The notes below the pieces were generated by a model. The model did not search any database and was not told where the DNA came from. It saw only the letters and a program-made list of their open reading frames with translations. This document shows, in pieces, positions 48,767 to 60,199 of a stretch of DNA of 64,000 nucleotides. The first letter of the stretch is position 1, and every line of letters begins with the position of its first letter. Source of the DNA: Eublepharis macularius (taxonomy: Eukaryota; Chordata; Lepidosauria; Squamata; Eublepharidae); assembly GCF_028583425.1 (NCBI RefSeq), contig NC_072801.1:10312001-10376000 (forward strand), given 5' to 3'. The translations under genes were made by a program, and so were the position numbers.

Positions 48767-51700
48767 CAGCCCAATCCTAAGAACAGTGGGGAAAGTGAAT
48801 AGGAACCGAACTAAGGCTTGCGACCGCGTATCTGGGCTTTACGCCCGCGTAAGTCGCCCTCCGCCTGCGCTGGGACGTGGAGCTGGCCCGCCGGCGGGCT
48901 TGCACTGGCGCAAGCCTCAGGCGCCCGGGCAGCGGCGTAGGAGTGGCGTAGAGCCCTGCGCCGGCGTGGGGGGAGGGTGGGGCCGGAGTTAGTCCGCTCC
49001 CTAAGCCCCTCCAGAAGCGGGAACGCCCACAGCGGCGCAAAAAAGCTATGCCACGGAAAAAGAAGGTGTAGCCCATAGGCACTCATGGAACGGCGAAAAA
49101 CCGGCCCCCTCTCCGAGCGCCCAGCCCCGCCTCCATGGCCCGAAGGAGCATAGGATGCGAACTATCCCGGGGACCAATCAGCGTGCGCGCCCGGCGTAGA
49201 CGAGCCCCCCTCTCCGCACCCAATCACCTGCGACCGTGCCCTACAAAACATCCGGCCAGCGCCGGCCAAAACCCTCAGGTAAGTGAGCACGTCGCCGGAG
49301 GCTCTGTCCGTGTGCTGCATGGCGTTGCCCCTTTGAACACCAAACGGGGGTGAGGGCATTCACGGTGGCAGGCACAGAATGCACTCGGGGGACTTTGCGA
49401 AAAAGTGGGCGCACTTCCCATAAAAGGGAAGAAGTGCAAATGTCTGGCTTAACCCCCTTTTTACCCCGACAGGAAGAACAACTCAACATCTAACTGGACT
49501 CATGCAAGCTAGTTGCTTCCAACTAAGCACAAACAAATTAACCCTTCCGTGAGAGAAGGGAGTGACACTTGGCGAATTTACAGCAGCCTCTCCCGTTTCC
49601 TTGCAGGTACCCTGACTCCGGTATTCCCGCCTGGTGTTGACTGACGGAGCGCTGACAGGTGAGGTGGAGGTAGGGGAGGGGGGATTAGTGCAAACCGCCC
49701 ATTCACCTGACCCCACCCGCTCACTTGCCGCTTCGGGGGAGGCCCAGCAGGGGTGGGGGGGCGACCATGGCCGCCCCTGGCCGCCTCAGAGGCAGGCGCC
49801 CCAGAAACCACATGCGACCAGGTGTTTGTTATGACCAGCTCACTCCTCCCTTAAAGGTAAAGGCTTGCCAAGGCCGAGTGCATCCTCGCCAGACTGCCGT
49901 GCATCAGCTGGTTGCTGTTTCCCTCGACTATGTGCATCCTCCCGGATGGCGGAGTGTGGGGCTTGCCTTGCCAGTGGAACGAGGCAAAGCCCACATGTGT
50001 CTTTTCCTCCCGCAGGCACGTCCAGGGCAGGGCTGCTCCCCCACGTCCCTCCCTCCCCAAACATCTCTGATGGAGGGTTGGCTGCAGCCCAGGAAGCACT
50101 TTCGTGCCGCGGCCTGCATCTCAGCCCTGCCCCGCCGAGCGGGAAGGAGGGCTGTGCAGAATTCCCCGGCTCCCTTGCTAGCCTAAAAACAAGCCCGCTT
50201 GTTCCAGTGCAATAAAACGAGTCGTAAAACAACTGCTTTCTGTGTCTGCGAGCCTGACTTCGTCCTCTGCCCCTCCCCCAACACTCCCGTCACATCTCCC
50301 CACCTGCACATTACCACAAATGTATCTGACAGACCCCGTTCTGCCTCCACGCCCCCTACCTCCCCTCACAGTAACGTCAGGTAGAGGGTTGGGGCAGGGC
50401 ATGTCAGCGGGGAGGGGGGAGCCACCGAGGGCGCTCGATCCCTGGTAGGGCGAGCAGCTGGCACCCAATAAGCCAGGGAGAGGGTGGCCGGGGGTGCTGC
50501 TGCAAGGGGGAGAGAGATGGCACGGGAAACAGTCCGCTCACTGGATCCCTAGCCCTATCAGTGAAGAAACTAGGGTAGCGGCAGACAGATGCCATATCCC
50601 GGGCAGGAGGTCCCGCGCACCGGAGGAGGGTCGCTCCCATTGCAGCCGCAGCCGCAGCAACACAGTCCCATGAGCGGCCTCCCCCCAGAGCGGGTCCGGC
50701 CCCTCGGGTGCCTGCGGCAGCCCCATTGGCCATTCCAACACCCTCCGCCCTGCGGCGCTCCGCCTTGCATCCAATCCTGCGGGGCAGTTGCCAGCCTCCC
50801 ACGCCAACATGCCATGGTTGTTGGGAGGGGTGGGGTGTGTCCGAGGCTGCGCGTGGCTCCGCCCTGGTCCGGCGCCGTCTCCTGCTTTCAGCATCTGTGG
50901 CCGCTTGCGTTGCCTTGCGGGGGGGTGGGACCCACTCCTAGGCTGACAGCCCCACCAATCCTGCAGGGCAAGCCGCTGGCCCCGCCCACAGGGGCAGTGG
51001 AGGAGTACGCCACCCGCACAAAGTGGCCGAAACGCAGAAGCCCGGGGTCCCCTGGCTGGCTACCACAGTGCTTCCCCCCCCCCGCCCGGGCCATGCAAGC
51101 TGAGTGGCCACCCCAGACCCCGGGAGGGGGAGGGGGAGGGGAGGGGGAGGGCCAGGGCCAGGGCCCACCCAATGGCAAGTTGCGCGAGCACCCCAACTCA
51201 GGGCGGCATGCCAGGCAGGGCAGGTGCGTCAGGGCGATATGGAAGACATGCCAGAGCAGCCCCTGGCCAGTCCTTGTGCATCCTTCTCTTTCCCCCCCCC
51301 CTCCCTTTTGGAAGGGATGCGCTGTCAGCGCGGGCCTGGTCATGGGCCCCTGGCTGCCTGTCCTTCCAAATGGGCTCTGCCCAGCCCTGCCTCCCCATGG
51401 TCCCTTGACACCCACCCTCTCCTACACGCCTCCCCTTCCTCACGTCTGCTGGGGGAGGTGGGATGGTATAATAACGGCTGATTTCTGTGCAACGGGTGTC
51501 TGTGGTCTTTGGCTTGGGACGGGGATGGGGCGGGCCCGCTGTTTCTGCCTCTTGGTGGCGGCCTCAGGCCCACCCTCCCCTTGGGCGTGACTTGGTGGCT
51601 GTTCCCTACTCCCGGGACTGGCTGCTGCCCTGGATTCCTCATGGCAGGGCACCTGCCAGTCCCATGCCAACCTCTCTGGACATGGCCGCCACGGACTTGG

Positions 51701-52102
51701 CGCTGCGTTGGGCAAACGGTGGAAAGGCTCCTCGGACCACGCCCACCCCTCTCCTTCCCGACTGCGAGCCCCGCCCAACGCACGAGCCGGGGTGGTCTGC
51801 CGGCATGGGCGCGATTTTCCTGCTGCTCTGGGGCCTGGCCGGGATCGCGTGCTGCCCATTGACTGCGCCTATCCTGGCCCCTCCCCCTGCTGCTTGTGGG
51901 GAACAGCGCCCTTTGGCTGCGCCCGGCGGTGGCCGCGCATCAAGCCCGCCCACAACGCTTTCTGGTTCTCCCAATTTGCATCTCTGCGCTGCTGCCGGGG
52001 CTGGCGCCGCTGCACTTTGCTGGCACAGGATACGGCCTGGCGGCGCCACTGCTCCGTCTGTGCAGGCACGCCGGCGTTGGGGCCGGCCATAGGATTGCGC
52101 TG
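48767..52102. mobile_element. 3.3 kb GC-rich insertion splitting the L1
   Basis: Ends are a 15-bp inverted pair with two mismatches, CAGCCCAATCCTAAG at the left and the complement of CAGCGCAATCCTATG at the right. The L1 reading order resumes on both sides, so this block arrived later. The inside is very GC- and CpG-rich; frames up to 333 codons occur on both strands but none shows a known domain, and I treat them as composition effects. A short or absent target-site duplication (at most 1-2 bp) is apparent. A large non-autonomous DNA transposon is my best guess; no transposase is recognised. Confidence 0.7.
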
Positions 52103-52540
52103 TTAATGTTTTATATATATTATCTATCATATCCCTCCTGGGTATAAATCCTGTCTGATTTGAGTGGATGTAATTATGTATAAATGAGTTTATCCTATGT
52201 GCCAGCACTGAAGTAAAAATTTTATAGTCCTGACTGAGGAGGGGGGCACTAATTCTAATGCTTTCTCTATTTGTCTAGATTTAAGCAAAGTTCCAATTAA
52301 ATGAACTGTTTGTGTGAGTGAAGGAAAGACTTTAGATGTGTAGGAGTCTAAGAAAACTTTTCAGGTAATCAGAAGATCACCCAAAATTACTAATATTCAT
52401 CCGATTGAAATAAATTGAGGTGGCTGTCCTTAATTACCCTATCAATATATTTAAAGAATCGGGCTTTGACAGGAAAATCCAGTAGAAGCCAATAATGGAA
52501 AGCCCCATCAGGCTGTATACAAGTGATTATTATCAGGTAA
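52103..52540 (-). mobile_element. L1-type LINE, 5' part beyond the insertion
   Basis: Minus-strand frame: QDYKIFTSVLAHRI then NSFIHNYIHSNQTGF and PRRDMIDNIYKT, RT blocks 1-2 of L1. The upstream limit is not clear. The same L1 as 46600-48766. Confidence 0.8.
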
Positions 52541-52799
52541 GTTTTCTAGATGTGGTAGGTGCAAGGGGGGTATGGTAGGTTTTTCATTGCCAAGACTAGA
52601 AGAGTGCAAAGCCCCCATTTTCCCCACCTTCTCTTCCCTCATCTCTTCAAAGTCTTACACTGATTTTTGCTTCACTTAGTAAGGGTCCCTCTTCCCTCAC
52701 CACCCTTCCCGCTTTTTGTTGTTTCATACAATCATATTCCCCACCACTACCACCACTGTGAAGAAAAACAGTGCCCAGCTGCAAGCTCAGGCACCTACT

Positions 52800-52930
52800 A
52801 TTCTTCTTCCCCCCCCCCAATTTTATCATAAATTTTATTAAGAATTTTTGAACAGAATTTAAAAAAAACTTTAAAAAGGAAAAAAGAACACAATTATAAA
52901 GAAACAGAAAGGAATAACCTCTGATTTTCT
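52800..52930 (-). repeat. L1 3' UTR fragment
   Basis: TTTTATTAAGAATTTTTGAACAG-type sequence with A-rich stretches, like the reversed 3' end at 46600-46720. Confidence 0.4.
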
Positions 52931-52937
52931 CTGTGAC

Positions 52938-53457
52938 TGTCATGTATGTCTCTGCCTAGCCATCCATGCCAATTTTGATTCTACTGCTCAGTGCTTGATG
53001 CTGGATGCTTGATGCTTGATGCCAGTATTTGTAAACAGAGGCTTGATGTACTTTGATTTGCTCTTTGTTAGTGTTATAACTGTTTCTCAAGCTTACAGGT
53101 AGCTACTGGACTCTACTGTTATGACCTTGGGCTTCCTCTCAGACTATGATATGTCTTTCTCCTTGACAATGAAGCGTGATAGCACAAATATGTAAAATGT
53201 TCTCACAGAGAAGGAGCTGGGAAAATTTGCTGATAAGTGGGAGGGGGAGGAGAAGAGTGAACTAGAAAAGGACTGTTTCTTTCCCATGTTGTCATTCTGG
53301 TCAACCTCTAGTCAAGCTGCTTAGATGTTTATATTACTCCTAAGTAGACCTATGGAACTGAATATTGAAATGAACAGATTTCTGAATAAAATCCATTTGA
53401 CTAAGTACTGGTGTCTTACTGAAAATGGGCCAGAGATCTGTCTGCAGTATCCTGTCA
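52938..53457 (+). repeat. Candidate 5' LTR of a Ty3/gypsy-type element
   Basis: Begins TGTCATG and ends CTGTCA, has an AATAAA at 53385-53390 near its 3' side, and is followed directly by the element's coding region. The opposite LTR is absent from the window, so the call rests on position and ends alone. Confidence 0.5.
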
Positions 53458-53473
53458 TCCATAGCTTGACATT

Positions 53474-54454
53474 TTGACCAGAATCCTCCTTTTCTTCTGT
53501 AGCTGTAACCTCTGGAGAATGGCTACTGGATTCCAGCTGTTTGAGCCAACCCCAGGATTAACAGTGCCAGGAGACTCTACTTTCCACCCAGTCCTGCATC
53601 TGGGAGCAGGTGCAGATACTGGAAGAACTCCTATAGAACTGGGGACGATCCCTAGGAGAGGGGTCACCCATCTTACATGGACTACCTTACCAACTCCCAG
53701 ACAATGGGCCCCTCGGAACCAGGAGAAAAAGGAGAGGCAGAGAGGAGTGCTGTTTGGTCCCTGCCTGAGTGAGACGGGAGCACCCGACAGCTCCAGGGCT
53801 TTGCATTTAACCTTCATCCCGGAGAATGAGCAGAGGATTGAGCCCATGGGAGACCTTTCCCTTGAAACATCTCACACCGCTCCAGAGAGAGGAGTGGAAA
53901 ATATAGCTGCAAGTGCATCAGAGTTTTGGTGGGAAGATGAACTGGAACATTATGTAACTCTCCCAGTGCAGCAGGAGAGTTGTTTGCCATGGGGGTTGGA
54001 ACTCCCTCCGGACCTGCCTCCAGAAAGAGTCCCGGAGTCGCGACGGGATTACCAGCAAGGGAAGGACATTTGCCAAGGGAGCTTGTTCCTCGCCCGGGAC
54101 TCCCCCGAGCCGACAGAAGGGATGGAGTTAACAGGAGAGGATCGTTTGGATTACCTCAGTGAACAGCTCCAGGTGATGAGATACGACCTGTTGGCATTAA
54201 CAGATCTTACCCGGGGTTGGATGAGAAGTGCAGCGGATGCTCCATGTACCCAAGTCCTGGTGGATTTACAAATAACGGGGGACCCTGGATTACCCCCTGG
54301 AAATGCTGCAGAATGTGGTGGATTTACAAAGGACCCACTAAATCGGTGGGGAACGGGAGCTGCGGCCAGGCCAAGCAACCAGGAATGGGGCCAGACGCTG
54401 CAGCTACCTATGCTACATGAGGCAACAACACAATCAGTGTTGGGGGATGTATGA
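53474..54454 (+). pseudogene. Ty3/gypsy-type gag, N-terminal extension
   Basis: An open frame of 326 codons, acidic and proline-rich, with no domain I recognise. Its 3' end runs into the 102-bp tandem repeats, after which the frame is lost. Confidence 0.6.
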
Positions 54455-54656
54455 ACGGGAGCTGCGGCTGGGCCATGCAACCAGGAATGGGGCCAGACGC
54501 TGCAGCTACCTACACTACAAGGGGCGACAACACAATCGGTGTTGGGGGATGTATGAACAGGAGCTGCGGCTGGGCCATGCAACCAGGAATGGGGCCAGAC
54601 GCTGCAGCTACCTACACTACAAGGGGCGACAACACAATTAGTGTTGGAGGATGTAC
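54351..54656 (+). repeat. 102-bp tandem repeat in the gag region
   Basis: Three consecutive units start at 54351, 54453 and 54555, each with GGAGCTGCGGCTGGGCCATG-like start and TACACTACAAGGGGCGACA-like middle. The period is 34 codons, so copy number changes keep the frame. Confidence 0.92.
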
Positions 54657-55393
54657 AAATACAGGGGAACCGTGGATTAACCCCGGGCAACTGGCAAAGT
54701 TCCCAGGATTTTATGGGCCGTGAGGGTACCTACACCCTGGATTAGAATGCGGCCGTACCATCAGTCCCATTCGGGGGCCAGATGCTGCAACCAAGAGTGG
54801 GGGAAAGGTACCAGATCCTCAAGGCCCAAATGGCGAGGAGAAAGGAGGTGGAGCAAACTGCCCAGCTGGTGAACGAGATGATGAATTTACCAGTGGGATT
54901 AAGTGCATGACCACTGCCAGAGGAGCTCCACAAAGTGGACAAGAACAAGGAAGTGCAGAAAGGGGGGGCAAATTTTAGTGACTCCAGAATGTTTTATGGG
55001 AACTCAAACAATTCCCGCCCCCCCTGCACAGGTTCCTATAGTTACAATGATGGGAGGATCCGTTCCACCCCACGCCATAGTGACAGCCTCTAACATACCC
55101 TCTCAGGGAGAGGGAATGGGCCCAAGCAGGGCCCTACAGCTTTTGACCATACCTCCGCTAGTGAGAGGCACGGGAGCACCTGGTACCACAACGGGGACGA
55201 GAGTGTCAAGGAGCCAACCCGTGCAAGCTCAAGCAAGCACAGGAGCATTGGTTGCAACCAATGGGATGAGGATGCCCCAACCAGGCCAACCACCAAGAAC
55301 CCCCATTATTGCCCCAACCAGGGCAGGAATACAAACAGGATATACCTGAAGGGAGAGCCCAGGGAATCCAAACACAAGGTTTTCAACCACAAT

Positions 55394-56245
55394 ATGGAGG
55401 GATTTCACAAATGGCTCCAATGGGATTGGGAGCAAATGGAGCCTACCAGATACCCCAGGGGGTACACGGACATTTGCAACCACCCCCCTGGGGGGGGGGC
55501 TCCGATTCAACAGGCAATGGGAGGCCAGGGAACAGGAGCCCTGGCACCGGGATTGCCGCAGGGATTGTTCCAGTTGGAAGCCACATTTGATGGGAACCCC
55601 AGAAACCTTGGATTCTTTTTGATTCAAGCCATGGAATTTTTCCACAATTGGGGACAGTTATTTCCTTTGGAACACAGTCGGGTGAACCACCTGGGATCTC
55701 GATTGGTGGGAGCGGCAGCTGAGTGGTACATAACACTGTATAACATGGGAGTACCTGAGCTTCATGATTTAAACGCACTCAAAGCTCAATTTGATGACCC
55801 TTTGGAAGGGGAAAGAGCCAAAACACAGCTCAGAACCATCAAGCAGGGGTCCAGAGCCGTCAGGGAGTACGTGGCCGAATTTAGGCAGCTAGCCAGCAAA
55901 ATACTAGGCTATCATGAAGGAGTAAAAATTGAACTCTTTCAAAATGGTCTAAACACGGATCTATTTGATCGTGCATTAATGCAAGATGATCCTCAAACAT
56001 TAGGGTGGGTTCAACTAGCCTGTGAGGTTGAAAACAGAACCCAAGTAGTGAAACTTGTAAGAATGCAACAACAAGCAGGGTCAAGGAGACCCACCACTGC
56101 AAACAGGAGTCATGGCCCCTACTCAAACGCCCTTAGGACTATGTCTAAATTGTGGGGGCATGGGACATTTTGCAGCGCAATGCCCCGGCAAATTGGCGCA
56201 GGAGAGAAAGAGCGAGTTCCTACCCAAACCCACAGGGACCTCTAA
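55394..56245 (+). pseudogene. Ty3/gypsy-type gag (capsid) region
   Basis: Open for 283 codons. The capsid part shows FDGNPRNLGFFL, then AAEWYITLYN and REYVAEFRQLAS, the retrotransposon gag block shared with domesticated RTL/PEG10-type genes. The nucleocapsid knuckle follows in another frame. It has no sign of domestication: the frame is broken on both sides. Confidence 0.82.
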
Positions 56246-56396
56246 ACCGCCAGGTTGGACCCAGGGTATGAAATGTGGGAACCTAGCAGGTAGCTTGGAT
56301 GCCAATGAGGGTCCTGGATATGCTGTAGAACCCCCACAAAAAGACACTGAGGAGCAGTCTATGGTGCCGTCGGGAAATGAGACAGACCTGCCGTAA
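56112..56396 (+). pseudogene. Gag nucleocapsid CCHC knuckle
   Basis: CLNCGGMGHFAAQCPG, a CX2CX4HX4C zinc knuckle, lies out of frame with the capsid frame that overlaps it. Confidence 0.85.
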
Positions 56397-56499
56397 AAGG
56401 GCCCCGACGGCAAGTCCAACAGAAATCGGAACCACTAAAGGTGAGGGAAAGAGGGGCCATGCTGTTCATGCCTGTGACTTTATTGAATCCAAAGAGGGG

Positions 56500-57232
56500 A
56501 ACTCATGTGCGGGTGCAAGCTTTAATAGACTCTGGGTGATCACTGGATTTAATATCACCAGCATTGGTGAACTGGGAACTGGGAACCAACTTCAGCTTCA
56601 TCCTTGCTAGACCAGGCTTAGAAACAGCCAAAGTGGAAAACCCGATAGTATTTGAACAGATGGATGGATCTAGTATGCACCTGGCACAATTTCAAACCGA
56701 ACCTACGGCCACAGGCATGGGAGATCATTGGGAAAATAAGACATATATAGTAAGTAATGTAGCCAAATACCCCTTGGTGCTGGGAAGTCGATGGCTATGG
56801 GATCATGATCCGTACATCAAATGGTCCACTGGGATGGTGGTCTTTAAAGGGGATTGTTGTGCAAAGCATGCATGAACTAAAGTGTTGGGGAAGGAGGCAC
56901 CCTCCCCCTTAGAGGCTGTACTGTTAACCACAGAAAAGGAAGGAGTCATTCCCTCTGAGTATCAAGATTTAAAACAAGTGTTTGATGAAAAAGAAGCGGA
57001 TGAGCTACCCCCCTATAGAAAAACGGACTGTGCTATTGAACTTATTCTGGGGGGAAAGTTGCCTAAAGGTAAATTATATTCAATGAGCCCAGCTGAGAGA
57101 AAGGAATTAAGAGAGTTCATTGATAAAAATTTGGAATGGGGATTTATCCACCCTGCTAGCTCTGCCTATGCGGCGCCTGTGCTGTTCCGGAAAAAGAAAG
57201 ATGGGGGGCTAAGGCTGTGTACAGACTACTGA
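56500..57232 (+). pseudogene. Protease and first part of reverse transcriptase
   Basis: A protease active-site-like ALIDSG segment near 56522 is followed by a stop, then a spacer. RT begins at about 56950: GVIPSEYQDLKQVFDEKEAD, LPPYR, an [20 protein letters not shown] block and RLCTDY, after which TGA (57230) interrupts it. RT blocks continue in another frame ([12 protein letters not shown]) to about 57440. Confidence 0.82.
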
Positions 57233-57459
57233 GGGATAAATGCTGTCTCGATGTCAAATGCATACCTCCGTCCCTTGATAAGAGACTTGCTCAGTGGCGT
57301 GGCGCAAGGAAGAATCTTTTCAAACTGGACTTAAAAGATGCTTATTTCCAAGTGAGGATAAGGGAGGGGGATGAATGGAAAACTGCATTCAATACACCCC
57401 TAGGCCTTTTGGTCTACAGAGAGCACCAGACATGTTCATGAATATGATCAATGAGGTGC

Positions 57460-59125
57460 ATATCCATAGCCTGACAGTGACAGATATATATGCATTATAT
57501 GCCGCACACTCACTCTAAGATTACCATAAACAAAATAATCTCCGTTCCCTGTAATTTTCTCTTTTTTTGTTTTTTAATCTTCAAAAGCACAAATCATCAG
57601 TTCATTTGTCCCCGTTTCATGCAAAAAGTCTATTAGGGCTTTCGAGATAGCAATGAATTTAGATAATGTCTTTTCCCTAATCAAAGAAGTAAGTTTGGCC
57701 ATCTCTGCAAGTGTCTCCAATTTCATTTGGATATTAATCTTTAAATTCTTCTGAATAAATGAATGTATATGCATCCAAAAAATTTTGGCTTTGTTACATG
57801 CCCACCATAGGTGATAAAATGTCCCCTTTATGCTGTTCACATTTCCAAAATCTATTAAAAATGTTTATATATTTTATCTAATTTATCTTGTGACATATAC
57901 CAATGATACATCATTTTATGGGGAAAAAAACTCTTTCAGACTAGCGCTTAATGTAAATTTAAGACTCTTCAACCACGTATTTTCTCATTGCTCAATTTGT
58001 ATATTATATCCAAAGGTTTTTTGCCTATTTAATCATAAATTCTTTCCCTTTTTCTTTCTTTCTCCAGTTTCAACAAAAGTTCATACATTTAGCAATATCA
58101 TGTTCATCATTCATACATAATTGTTTTAAATACCGTTGTAGTTTGATCAAATCCGTACAGCCTTTTATGAACTTTAAACCTTTCTAATAGTTGTGCATAG
58201 AAGACCAATGACATCTATATCCTTGTATAATCAGACCTCCTCTCGGTTTCATTTTACATTCACCTTATAAAAAATGTAACATATCACGAATGATACATTA
58301 ACCACTTGTGTTTGGTTATCATTTCTCATCTAAAAAAAGCTTCCTGTGTTATCCACAAAAGTGTTTTTGGGCACAGCCTAAGTTTGTACTTGTTCCATAC
58401 TCTCAGAATGGCATGCCTAATATAATGATTTTTAAAATCCACTTTAGCTTTGTCATACCATAAATGACAATAAGCAGCAAAGCATACTTTCAAATCAGGT
58501 AGCCCCAAACCACCTCTTTCTTTTCCCTCTTGTATTTTTTTTTATATTTAACTCGTGGTTTCTTCCCTTGCCACACAAATCTTCATTGATCTTTCCGCCA
58601 TGGTTTAAAAGGTACATTGGATGTCAATACTGGTATTGTCTGAAATGAGAATAACATTCTGAGTAAAACTTTCATCTTTTAAAATCTTTTTAAATCTTTA
58701 CATTCCCAATCTTTTCATCTTGTCTTATATCTCTATTCGGGATTTCAATAACTAAAATAAACAAGAGAGAGGACAAAGGACAACCTTGTCTCGTTCCTTT
58801 TTGAATCTCACATGGTTTTGTTAAATCTCTATTGACAATTATTTCCCTGATTATAAGGTGTAAATCAATTTTACTCATTTTATAAAATTCTCTCAAAAAT
58901 TCATATCTTCTAGAACCTTAAATATAAAAGCCCAGTTCAGGTTATCAAATGCTTTCTCAGCATCTAAGATGCTTGTTTTTCATTATGTTTTTCAAAATAT
59001 TCCAAGATGTCAAGTACAGTTCTGATGTTGTCCTTTTATCTGTCTCTTAGGTAAAAATTCACATTGGTCTTCATGAATAAATTCTTGCAGAATTTTTAAA
59101 GTCTTTCCACTAAAATTATTCCGGC
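57460..59125 (-). mobile_element. L1-type LINE, minus strand, abutting the LTR element
   Basis: Minus-strand remnants: RT with [19 protein letters not shown] (58690-58896), MGLPDLKVCFAAYCHLWY (58326-58508) and a C-terminal FYHLWWACNKAKIFW (57574-57840). Heavily decayed; the frame is broken many times. Its left limit coincides with the loss of the Ty3/gypsy element. Confidence 0.82.
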
Positions 59126-59139
59126 TCCTGCTATTCTTT

Positions 59140-59720
59140 AAGGTGCAGCTACTGCCAACACTTCGTGGGAGGACGTTGCAGAGTAGTTCTCCCCTGCCAT
59201 CCCATTGCCAACACTGTAAGGACTTTATCCTACCATTGCTTTCAACACTCTTGAAGCCAGCCATAAGTGGCTATGGGCAAGTTTCAAGGAACAGGGGTTT
59301 CTCTTTCTTTCCCCAACCAAAGAGCCAGTCCTGTCTTTCCACCACTTCACAGAATCCAGAGATGCTTCAGAAGAAATCAGGAGGATCTTTATGTTTGTAG
59401 GAAGCATCCATCCCAAAAGAACTGTCTCCATCATAGGGTGATGCTTGACTTGTCTCAATACTCTTGGCAGCCCTTGTGTGGTGGCATCAATTTCCCTTTC
59501 TCACAATTCCAAAAGCGCCTATGGGCTTGACAAGATTGGGGATCCTGGAGTAGATAATACTGAACTTAAATGGGGACAAAGGCAGCAATATGTGTTGCTT
59601 GAAGATACTAAAAGGAAGTTGGATATGCTCCAAGAAATTGTTCAAAGTTTCAAAGAAAGCACAAAGGTTACAGTACCTGAGATGATAATCAGCAACCAGT
59701 AGAACCTGTAACCTATTACA
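59140..59720 (+). other. Coding-like segment of unknown origin
   Basis: A + strand stretch with protein-like composition: LDKIGDPGVDNTELKWGQRQ, LLEDTKRKLDMLQEIVQSF and KESTKVTVPEMI are in one frame (59445-59702), preceded by an interrupted related frame. No splice context or known domain is recognised. A processed pseudogene or an unrecognised ORF1 remnant are both possible. Confidence 0.35.
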
Positions 59721-60090
59721 GGTTCTACCAAAGAATCCAGAGAACTGTCGTTTGGTGCGGGTGCTAAGAATTCTACTCGCTATCCCTAACCTCTTTTTCA
59801 GAACAAGGGAGCGTCTTGTGGAACCAGCTTCAAAAGTGTAAAGTACAGATTACCTCAATGATACAAAATGTATTGTATCTCTTACACAGGTACAATTGCG
59901 GAGGCATTTTTTTCTCATATTGCAAGTCATGTCCAATCTTGAGCTATATTATGGCTTAGTCAGAAATGTGGGACAGTTATGCATTTGTGGGCAGTTGGTT
60001 GTTCCCAACACTTGTATTGCAAGTAAGCCGCTGCATGACAGGTAAATGTGATGCATTTCCCCATCCATGTCAGGGTATTTCTCCATGTCC

Positions 60091-60189
60091 GTTTCCACAC
60101 GTCCCAGCATAGCGCAATGATGTCAGAAATCATGCCAGGAAGACTCTATTGTTCTGTGAGTTTAGCACTATGCTGGGACGTGTGGAAAC
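60091..60189. repeat. MITE-like foldback
   Basis: GTTTCCACACGTCCCAGCAT (60091-60110) is inverted at 60170-60189 (ATGCTGGGACGTGTGGAAAC) with a 59-nt centre; the match continues inwards to about 24 bp with one mismatch. Outer ends and flanking duplication are not defined. Confidence 0.7.
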
Positions 60190-60199
60190 AGCCCATGTT

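Larger units (their letters stand above)
53474..57460 (+). mobile_element. Ty3/gypsy-type LTR retroelement, decayed, 3' part missing
   Basis: Plus-strand gag, nucleocapsid, protease and the start of reverse transcriptase in the order typical of Ty3/gypsy (Metaviridae). The element stops inside the RT at about 57460, where L1 sequence begins; integrase, RNase H and the 3' LTR are missing. Several stops and frame changes break it. It is an old genomic copy, described only. Confidence 0.85.

Noticed and set aside
49700..52092. Long open frames on both strands (up to 333 codons) in the GC-rich block
   Set aside because: They overlap on several frames of both strands, have proline/glycine/arginine-rich content without domains, and follow from stop-poor GC-rich sequence inside an insertion.
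55394..56245. A domesticated gag gene of RTL/PEG10 type
   Set aside because: The capsid frame is broken on both sides and continues into decayed protease and RT of the same element, so it is an ordinary old retroelement copy.
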